Of a DNA stretch of 64,000 nucleotides, positions 29,375 to 37,042 are shown in pieces. The position numbers were made by a program, and so were the translations under genes. Below the pieces are notes generated by a model. It saw only the letters and a list, made by a program, of their open reading frames with translations, had not been told where the DNA came from and ran no database searches. Location of the stretch: the NCBI GenBank assembly GCA_946553045.1, contig CAMNRO010000008.1, positions 1-64,000 of the forward strand, in the 5' to 3' direction. Origin of the DNA: an uncultured Porphyromonadaceae bacterium. GTDB lineage: Bacteria; Bacteroidota; Bacteroidia; Bacteroidales; Muribaculaceae. Each line of letters begins with the position of its first letter. Within the stretch, counting starts at the first letter, position 1.

Positions 29375-29411
29375 CTTATTTAGTCTTAAGTCCACCCTTA
29401 TTTAGTCTTAA
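29375..29411. promoter_or_regulatory. Two direct repeats CTTATTTAGTCTTAA, 22 bp apart, in a divergent promoter region
   Basis: Identical 15-mers at 29375-29389 and 29397-29411. Confidence 0.65.
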
Positions 29412-29438
29412 AAACGTGTGGGAGAGTGGATTTTTGGC

Positions 29439-29446
29439 TATTTTTG
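29439..29446 (+). promoter_or_regulatory. Bacteroidales -7 promoter box (TATTTTTG) for the histidine kinase
   Basis: TAnnTTTG ends 5 nt before ATG 29452. Confidence 0.5.
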
Positions 29447-29451
29447 CTGTC

Positions 29452-30873
29452 ATGAAACAGTTCAGGACCATTTCTACGGCATTTATCGTTGTCATTGCAG
29501 TAATTTTCTGCTGCAATGTATATTATCTCGTAAATCTATATAGTTCTATACGCGAAACGGTTGAAAAAGATGTGATGAGTGCCATAGCCGACGCCGACCT
29601 CGACGAGCTGTGGCTACGGGCCGAGCGCGCAAGCGCCGAGAAAAAAGCCAGAATGCAGGCCGGAATACCAGAAACTGAACAGAAAGGAGAACTTTCCGCC
29701 AGCCTCGACTCAGCCGGAAATACAATATCGACAACTGTATATCCCGACGGCACGGTAGCCTCCAACACCATTCCCAAAAAAGAAGAGCAGTCTTTCACCA
29801 ATATTTTCACGCAAAGCATCGGCTACCAGTTCCACTCTGTGATGGATTCATTTGTGGATTTCGATCTGACTCTGATGGACAGTGTCCTGACACGGCGCCT
29901 CAATGACCGATATATCTTTCCGGAATATGTCGTGGCCGAGATTGTTAATTTCAAAGGAGAAACAATAAAAGAAAATTCCGCTAAAAAGAGCGGAAAATAC
30001 GACGAGTTCACTTATATATTCGACCCTGCGGCGGGCTTGTTCTACCGTGTTTATATCACTCCGCTTACAAGGCACATATTCTCAGAGATGGCGGGAGTGA
30101 TTGTCACGGTCTTTCTTCTGATGCTGGCTTTCACGCTGGCCTTCATATATCTTTTCCGCACAGTTTCCCGACTCCGTACAATCGAGGAAATGAAAGATGA
30201 TTTTGTGAGCAACATGACCCATGAACTGAAAACACCGATAGCTATCGCCTATTCGGCCAACGATGCATTGCTCAATTACGACATGGACAACGATGCCTCG
30301 AAAAGGCTTACTTATCTCAACATAGCCAACAAGCAGCTCCGGCGCCTTGGCGAACTGGTGGAAAATATACTGGCAATGAGCATGGAACGGCGCAAGACCA
30401 TGCAGCTTAAGCCTGAAACGATACCTCTGCGGTCATTCGTTGAAGAAATTGCGGCGGCTCAGCGTATGCGGGCCGACAAGGATATCGAAATCGAAGTAGA
30501 GGCAGATCCATCACAGACCGTAGAAGCCGATAAGTCGCATTTATCCAATATACTCAACAATCTGATTGACAATGCTATCAAATATTCGGGCGAGAGCGTT
30601 AGAATAAGTGTGATATGCAAAGCCGATAGTATCAGCGTGGCCGACAACGGCATCGGCATTCCGGCCAAGGCACTCCCCTACCTTTTCAACAAATTCTACC
30701 GCGTTCCCAATGGAAATATACAGGAGGTGAGAGGTTATGGAATAGGACTATATTATGTCCGAAGCATTCTCGACAAGATGGGTTGGAGCATAAGTGTGCG
30801 CAGCAAGGAGGGCGAAGGCTCCGTATTCACCATTAAATTCAGAAAAGATGAGCCGCAAGATACTTTTTGTTGA
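29452..30873 (+). CDS. Sensor histidine kinase
   Basis: Start placed at MKQFRTISTAFIVVIAV; two TM segments; DFVSNMTHELKTPIAIAYSANDALL; HATPase SNILNNLIDNAIKYS, VADNGIGIP, GYGIGLYYV. Confidence 0.93.
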   Translation: MKQFRTISTAFIVVIAVIFCCNVYYLVNLYSSIRETVEKDVMSAIADADLDELWLRAERASAEKKARMQAGIPETEQKGELSASLDSAGNTISTTVYPDGTVASNTIPKKEEQSFTNIFTQSIGYQFHSVMDSFVDFDLTLMDSVLTRRLNDRYIFPEYVVAEIVNFKGETIKENSAKKSGKYDEFTYIFDPAAGLFYRVYITPLTRHIFSEMAGVIVTVFLLMLAFTLAFIYLFRTVSRLRTIEEMKDDFVSNMTHELKTPIAIAYSANDALLNYDMDNDASKRLTYLNIANKQLRRLGELVENILAMSMERRKTMQLKPETIPLRSFVEEIAAAQRMRADKDIEIEVEADPSQTVEADKSHLSNILNNLIDNAIKYSGESVRISVICKADSISVADNGIGIPAKALPYLFNKFYRVPNGNIQEVRGYGIGLYYVRSILDKMGWSISVRSKEGEGSVFTIKFRKDEPQDTFC

Positions 30874-31537
30874 AGACGAAGCCGACCTCACTCTGATTGT
30901 GGCCGACACACTCAGAAGCCAGGGCTATGACGTGGTTACGGCATGTGACGGCGCCGACGGACTGGCGAAATTCATAAGCACCGGCGCCGATATCGTGGTG
31001 GCCGATGTGATGATGCCAAAAATGGACGGCTTTTCGCTTGCCCGGGAAATAAGAAAACTATCGCCGACAGTACCATTGCTTTTTCTTACGGCCAAAAGCA
31101 CTATCGACGATGTCGAGGAGGGGTTTGAATCCGGCGCTAACGACTATCTGAAGAAACCCTTCGAACTGCGCGAGCTGATAGTGAGAATAAAGGCTCTTCT
31201 GCGACGATTCGACTCCGACCGAAGCAATGACATATGTTTCAAAATCGGCAACTACTGCTTCAACATCTCGACCCAGACATTGTCGTTCGACAGCAATGAG
31301 GTACAGCTATCACATTTCGAAGCCAAAATACTTGAGCATTTGGCAACCAACATAGGAAAAACTGTCGACGCCTCCCAACTGATGATTGCCGTATGGCAGA
31401 GAGACGAACCAAGCAACCGAAACTCGCTGCACGGGTATATCCACAAGTTGCGACGGGCGCTGCGACACGACCCCGCAATCTCCATAATCAATCAGCGGGG
31501 TTTCGGCTATATGCTTACAGTGAGGAGCCTGCGATAG
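30848..31537 (+). CDS. OmpR-family response regulator
   Basis: MSRKILFVEDEADLTLIVADTL; VADVMMPKMDGFSLAREI; KKPFELRELIVRI; winged-helix C-terminus. Confidence 0.94.
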   Translation: MSRKILFVEDEADLTLIVADTLRSQGYDVVTACDGADGLAKFISTGADIVVADVMMPKMDGFSLAREIRKLSPTVPLLFLTAKSTIDDVEEGFESGANDYLKKPFELRELIVRIKALLRRFDSDRSNDICFKIGNYCFNISTQTLSFDSNEVQLSHFEAKILEHLATNIGKTVDASQLMIAVWQRDEPSNRNSLHGYIHKLRRALRHDPAISIINQRGFGYMLTVRSLR

Positions 31538-33080
31538 CGCGCGCCACGGCCATGCCGTCGATGGCCGCCGAGACAATACCACCAGCATATCCGGCTCCTT
31601 CGCCACACGGATATAGGCCTTCGACGGCTATATGGCGCAAGGTCTCGCGGTCTCGTGGCACACGAACCGGCGATGAGGTGCGCGTCTCGTCGCCGATAAG
31701 CACGGCCTCGTTGGTAAGAAATCCGCGTTGCTTGGCGCCGAAAACCTTGAAACCTTCCTGCAGACGGCGGGCTACACCCGAGGGCAGCAGCCAATCGAGG
31801 CGTGCGCTAATGAGCCCCGGAGGATATGACGAGCGCGGCAGAGTCTCTGACTGCCGTCCCTCCACAAAATCGACCATTCGCTGGGCCGGCGCCTGCTGTG
31901 TATGGCCGGCGGCATCAAAGAAATCACTTTCTATTTTTTCCTGGAAACGCATCATCTTCAGAGCGTTTTCCTTTGCGTCGGCTCCGTCGGGTATATCATC
32001 GGGCAAAATCTCAACGACCATGCCCGAATTGGCCCAGCGGGTGCCGCGGTTGGCCGGCGACATGCCGTTGACCACGAGCTGGCCCGGCGCACTTGCCGCC
32101 GGAATGATATATCCGCCAGGACACATGCAGAATGAGTAGACCGCCCGGTCGTCGACACGCGTGAGCATGCTGTATTCGGCCGCGGGCAGATATTTGCCGC
32201 GTCCTTTGGGCGAATGGTACTGTATGCGGTCTATGAGCTCCTGCGGGTGCTCGAGGCGCACACCCACGGCAATGCCTTTAGGCTCTATGGCAACGCCGCT
32301 GTCGGCGAGCATATGGTAGACATCGCGGGCAGAGTGGCCCGTGGCGAGCACAACCGGTCCGCGCCACTCGCGGCCGTCGGCTGCCCTAACGCCTTCAACT
32401 CGCAGGCCGTCCATAATCAGTCCTGTAACCTTGGTGCCGAAGTGTACCTCGCCTCCGCAGGCTATGATAGTCTCGCGTATGGCTTTTATAACGGCCGGCA
32501 GACGGTCTGTGCCGATGTGCGGGTGCGCGTCAACCAGAATTTCGGCCTGGGCGCCGTGCTGATGCAGTATTTTAAGCACTTTGTCGACAGGTCCGCGCTT
32601 CTTGCTTCGGGTGTAGAGTTTTCCGTCGGAATAGGCTCCGGCGCCACCTTCGCCGAAACAATAATTCGAATCCGGGTCGACCGTACCTGTTCGGTTTATA
32701 GCAACCATATCGCGACGGCGCGCATCCACGTCTTTGCCTCGCTCGAGAACTATCGGCTTGATTCCGGCCTCTATCAGTTCGAGAGCGGCGAAAAGTCCCG
32801 CAGGACCGGCGCCTACAACAATGGCCTGGCTTGAGCCGTCGACAGGACGGTACTGTACTGGCTCGAATGCCACAGCCGCCTCATCGATTTTGTCTATATG
32901 CACTTTCACAGTGAGATTAAGCACAACATTGCGCTGGCGGGCATCGATAGAACGTCGCACGATGTTGACTCGCGCTATACGGTCTTTGGAGACATGGAGT
33001 TCGCAGGCACATGCGGCGGCCAATAAAGCCGGGGTTGCCGCAGTAGCAGGGTCTACACGGAGTTGTAATGTTTCAGGCAT
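31515..33080 (-). CDS. FAD-dependent dehydrogenase/oxidoreductase (COG2509-like)
   Basis: AIVVGAGPAGLFAALELIEAGIKPIVLERGKDVDARRRD; FGEGGAGAYSDGKLYTRSKKRG; GEGAGYAGGIVSAAIDGM. Start placed at MPETLQLRVDP. Confidence 0.88.
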   Translation of the reverse strand: MPETLQLRVDPATAATPALLAAACACELHVSKDRIARVNIVRRSIDARQRNVVLNLTVKVHIDKIDEAAVAFEPVQYRPVDGSSQAIVVGAGPAGLFAALELIEAGIKPIVLERGKDVDARRRDMVAINRTGTVDPDSNYCFGEGGAGAYSDGKLYTRSKKRGPVDKVLKILHQHGAQAEILVDAHPHIGTDRLPAVIKAIRETIIACGGEVHFGTKVTGLIMDGLRVEGVRAADGREWRGPVVLATGHSARDVYHMLADSGVAIEPKGIAVGVRLEHPQELIDRIQYHSPKGRGKYLPAAEYSMLTRVDDRAVYSFCMCPGGYIIPAASAPGQLVVNGMSPANRGTRWANSGMVVEILPDDIPDGADAKENALKMMRFQEKIESDFFDAAGHTQQAPAQRMVDFVEGRQSETLPRSSYPPGLISARLDWLLPSGVARRLQEGFKVFGAKQRGFLTNEAVLIGDETRTSSPVRVPRDRETLRHIAVEGLYPCGEGAGYAGGIVSAAIDGMAVARAIAGSSL

Positions 33081-34467
33081 GGTGGTGTATGCTGTTGAGT
33101 TGACGGCCAATCCGCCGGTTCATTATCAGTACTGTGGCGAGGGCCAGAGCGAATGCTATGAAGTCGCTGCTACACATAGCAATCCAGACTCCATCTACGC
33201 CATAGTGCGGAGGCAGAATCCATAGCAGCGGTACAAGAAAGATGAGCTGACGAGTGAGCGACAGAAAAATCGAGAGCTTTGGCTTGCCTATCGACTGGAA
33301 ATAGTTCTGAATCACAATCTGCGCTCCTACAAGAGGATAGAATATGAAGAAAATGCGGAAGCCGCTACGGGCAATCGCAATCATCGCTTTATCGGTGGTG
33401 AATAGATTACTGAGTGCGTCCGGAAACAACTCCGTGGCCCCCCAACCGATACAGGCGACACCGGTGGCAAGAACAATGCCTTTTTTCAAGGTCGCACTGA
33501 CTCTCGACCAGTTTGCGGCGCCGAAGTTATAGCCGAGAATCGGCTGCATGCCCTGCGTGATACCGAAGATTATCATGACAAAGAACATGGTGGTACGGTT
33601 GATAATACCGTAGGCCCCAACAGCAAGATTACCGTCGGCACCGGCATTCTCCAGAAGAGCCTTGTTTATAAAGACCACCACAAGACATGCACAACAGTTC
33701 ATCAGAAAAGGCGACAAACCGATTGAGTATATGCGCCTTATAAGCTCGGCTGAAATCCTCCAGCTTCTGCGGGTAAAGTGTATGTAGCTTTTTTTCGACA
33801 AAAAATGCCACAACACCCATATAAACGCCACAAACTGGCCCATGATAGTAGCCATTGCAGCCCCGGCGATACCCCAGTCCAAAACAAAAATCATGACAGG
33901 AGCCGCTATGATATTGACACCGACTGAAAGAAGGGCCGACACCATAGCCTTGCGCGGGTAGCCGGTAGCACGCATAAGATTGTTCAATCCAAGAAAAACA
34001 TATGAGAGAGGCGTGCCAAGCATGATTATGAACATGAATTCGCGCGCATAGCCGATTGTTTCGTCGGTAGCGCCGAAAAACAATAGAATCGGATCGAGAA
34101 ATGTCAGACCGATGACGACTATGAAAACCGAATGGATAAGGCAGAGAATGGTTACATTGCCAACGACCATCGATGCCTTTTCTACATTTTTCTGCCCCAG
34201 AAAAATAGATGATACTGTAGCGCCTCCGACAGCAACGAGCACACAGAACGCCACCACCAGGTTCATGAGCGGAAACGTGATTGCAAGACCGGTAATAGCC
34301 ATCGCCCCCACACCACGACCGATAAATATGCTGTCGATGATATTATAGAGCGATGTGGCAAGACTTGCCACAATCGCCGGCAGGGAATACTGCAACAGCA
34401 GTTGCCCTATGGTTTTCGTGCCAAGATCATTGGGATTGCTTTTAGGCTGCACCGTAGAGTCTGTCAT
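33073..34467 (-). CDS. MATE family efflux transporter
   Basis: 12-TM pattern; LLQYSLPAIVASLATSLYNIIDSIFIGRGVGAMAITGLAITFPL. Confidence 0.92.
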   Translation of the reverse strand: MTDSTVQPKSNPNDLGTKTIGQLLLQYSLPAIVASLATSLYNIIDSIFIGRGVGAMAITGLAITFPLMNLVVAFCVLVAVGGATVSSIFLGQKNVEKASMVVGNVTILCLIHSVFIVVIGLTFLDPILLFFGATDETIGYAREFMFIIMLGTPLSYVFLGLNNLMRATGYPRKAMVSALLSVGVNIIAAPVMIFVLDWGIAGAAMATIMGQFVAFIWVLWHFLSKKSYIHFTRRSWRISAELIRRIYSIGLSPFLMNCCACLVVVFINKALLENAGADGNLAVGAYGIINRTTMFFVMIIFGITQGMQPILGYNFGAANWSRVSATLKKGIVLATGVACIGWGATELFPDALSNLFTTDKAMIAIARSGFRIFFIFYPLVGAQIVIQNYFQSIGKPKLSIFLSLTRQLIFLVPLLWILPPHYGVDGVWIAMCSSDFIAFALALATVLIMNRRIGRQLNSIHHHA

Positions 34468-34548
34468 AGTTGAGACGTTGAATCGTAAGATAGTATCTAT
34501 GAAACAAAAAGCCGTTCGAAAAAGATTCGGACGGCTTTCACTCTTTAG

Positions 34549-34620
<72 letters not shown>

Positions 34621-34790
34621 ATGTTTTGATGGTGCAAAGGTAGGCACTTTATTTGAAACCTCCAAATCGCTTAACAGTATTTAACATTAAATCGTGTTTT
34701 ATCAGCACTGCTTGCCCCTCTCCGCCGGTGTGGCCTTGACGGCGCACGAACGTTAAATAATGTCAGAATGGCAGTTTTTTATATTGGCAT

Positions 34791-34798
34791 TATTTTTG
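34791..34798 (+). promoter_or_regulatory. Bacteroidales -7 promoter box (TATTTTTG) for htpG
   Basis: TAnnTTTG match 40 nt upstream of the ATG. Confidence 0.5.
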
Positions 34799-34838
34799 TA
34801 GATTGTTATTCAAAATGGAAATATAAAACATACTACAT

Positions 34839-36884
34839 ATGCAAAAAGGAACAATCGGAGTAACAACCGAGAACATCTTCCCGGTAATCAAGAAATTTCT
34901 CTATAGCGACCACGAAATTTTCCTTCGTGAACTGGTATCGAACGCAGTCGATGCCACCCAGAAAATCCGCGCCCTGTCATCATTCGGTGAATTCAAGGGC
35001 GAACTCGGCACTCTCGACGTACGCGTGACTGTCGACAAAGAGGCCGGCACACTCACCGTCAGCGACCGCGGCATAGGCATGACAGCCGAAGACGTCGAAA
35101 AGTACATCAACCAGATAGCCTTCTCCGGCGCCGAAGAATTCCTCAATAAATACAAAGACACCGCTGCAAGTATCATCGGTCACTTCGGCCTCGGATTCTA
35201 CTCGGCATTCATGGTTGCCAAGAAAGTGGTAATCAACTCTCTTTCATGGCAGGAAGGCGCCGAAGCCGTTCGATGGGAATGCGACGGCTCGCCCGAGTAC
35301 AGCATGGGCAAGGGCGACCGCACAGAACGCGGAACCGACATCATTCTCTACATTGATGACGAAAGCAAGGAATTCCTCGAACAGCAGCGCGTAGACATGC
35401 TGCTTCGTAAATACTGCCGTTTCCTCCCCGTGCCTGTCATCTCGGGCAAGGAACAGGAATACAAAGACGGCAAGTGGGTAGACACCGACCGCGACCTCGT
35501 GGTAAACAACACCGAGCCTCAATGGATGAAAAAACCGTCTGAGCTCACCGACGAAGACTACCGCAAATTCTATCAGGAACTCTATCCCGGTCAGGACGAA
35601 CCCCTCTTCTGGATTCACCTCAACGTCGACTATCCTTTCAACCTCACCGGCATACTGTTCTTCCCGAAAATCAAGAACAATTTTGACATCAACCGCAACC
35701 GTATCCAGCTCTACTGCAACCAGGTGTTCGTCACCGACTCTGTCGAAGGCGTCGTGCCCGAATTCATGCAGCTGCTCCAGGGCGTGATTGACTCGCCGGA
35801 CATTCCTCTCAACGTGTCGCGCTCATACCTGCAGGCCGATACCGCCGTGAAGAAAATCTCGGGCTATATCACCAAGAAGGTTGCCTCGCGCCTCGATGAG
35901 CTCTTCAAGGCCGACCGCGCCGACTTCGAGAAAAAATGGGATGATATCCGCATCTTCATTGTCTATGGCATGCTGACCGACGAGAAATTCTGCGACGCTG
36001 CCATGAAGTTCATGCTGCTCAAAGATACCGAAGGCCGCTACTACACCCTCGAGGAATACAAGACCCTCGTCGAAGCCAACCAGACCGATGCCGAAGGCAA
36101 GATTGTATATCTCTACGCAACCGACGCCACAGCCCAGTACAACTACATCAAAGCCGCAAACGACAAGGGCTACAACGTGCTCCTCCTCGACGGTCAGCTC
36201 GACAACCATTTCGTAGGCATGCTCGAACACAAACTTGAGAACACATCGCTCGTACGCGTGGACTCTGACGTGGTCGACAACCTTATCCGCAAATCGGACC
36301 GCAAGGTCGCCGAACTCACACCCGTACAGCGCACCATTCTCTCGCGCCTCTTCGAAAACGGCACACGCAAAGTCGAAAAGACAAGCTTCGTAGTCCAGTT
36401 CGAAGCCCTTGGAGAAAACGGCGAACCCGTTGTTCTCACCCAGAACGAATACATGCGCCGCATGAAGGAAATGGCCGCCATGCAGCCCGGCATGAACTTC
36501 TACGGAGAACTGCCCGACAGCTACACACTCGTTGTCAACACCGAGCACCCTCTGGTAAAAGAAATCACCGCCAAGGCCGACGAGGCTCTTGAAGCCAAAG
36601 TCAAACCACTTGCCGAAAAGATTGACTCCGACAACGAAGCCATCAACGCCGTTCGCGATGCAGCCGGCGACCAGCCAATGTCGCCCGAAGCCAAGCAGAA
36701 AGTAGAAGACCTCGAAAAAGCCGTAGGCGACACTCGCACCGAACAATACAACGCCATCGACGCCTATGCCGCAGGAGCTCCAAAGGTGAACCAGCTCGTT
36801 GACCTCGCCCTCCTCGCCAACGGCCTCCTCAAAGGCCGCCATCTCAGCGACTTCATCGCCCGCTCCATCGACCTCCTCAAGTAA
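34839..36884 (+). CDS. htpG: Molecular chaperone HtpG (Hsp90)
   Basis: 681 aa; FLRELVSNAVDATQKIRAL; DRGIGMTAEDVEKYINQIAFSGAEEFL; GHFGLGFYSAFMVA. Confidence 0.97.
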   Translation: MQKGTIGVTTENIFPVIKKFLYSDHEIFLRELVSNAVDATQKIRALSSFGEFKGELGTLDVRVTVDKEAGTLTVSDRGIGMTAEDVEKYINQIAFSGAEEFLNKYKDTAASIIGHFGLGFYSAFMVAKKVVINSLSWQEGAEAVRWECDGSPEYSMGKGDRTERGTDIILYIDDESKEFLEQQRVDMLLRKYCRFLPVPVISGKEQEYKDGKWVDTDRDLVVNNTEPQWMKKPSELTDEDYRKFYQELYPGQDEPLFWIHLNVDYPFNLTGILFFPKIKNNFDINRNRIQLYCNQVFVTDSVEGVVPEFMQLLQGVIDSPDIPLNVSRSYLQADTAVKKISGYITKKVASRLDELFKADRADFEKKWDDIRIFIVYGMLTDEKFCDAAMKFMLLKDTEGRYYTLEEYKTLVEANQTDAEGKIVYLYATDATAQYNYIKAANDKGYNVLLLDGQLDNHFVGMLEHKLENTSLVRVDSDVVDNLIRKSDRKVAELTPVQRTILSRLFENGTRKVEKTSFVVQFEALGENGEPVVLTQNEYMRRMKEMAAMQPGMNFYGELPDSYTLVVNTEHPLVKEITAKADEALEAKVKPLAEKIDSDNEAINAVRDAAGDQPMSPEAKQKVEDLEKAVGDTRTEQYNAIDAYAAGAPKVNQLVDLALLANGLLKGRHLSDFIARSIDLLK

Positions 36885-36908
36885 TCCGCAATCCGACAAC
36901 ACTAACAA

Positions 36909-36944
36909 AAAGTGCTCAAGCGAATGATTCGCTCGAGCACTTTC
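36909..36944 (+). terminator. Hairpin terminator downstream of htpG
   Basis: AAGTGCTCaAGCGAAT / ATTCGCTcGAGCACTT. Confidence 0.7.
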
Positions 36945-37000
36945 TTTATAAAAGGATTGGCCGAAGCATATCATATAGCTGATTTGTCAATGATTATCAT

Positions 37001-37008
37001 TATTTTTG
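37001..37008 (+). promoter_or_regulatory. Bacteroidales -7 promoter box (TATTTTTG) for the helicase gene
   Basis: TAnnTTTG match 34 nt upstream of the ATG. Confidence 0.5.
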
Positions 37009-37042
37009 CAAATAGTATTTACACTCTTTCGGACAACTAAAT

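Noticed and set aside
35823-36974. 383-aa minus-strand ORF inside htpG
   Set aside because: Antisense to htpG, a well-supported gene; translation shows no motifs and is a codon-bias artefact.
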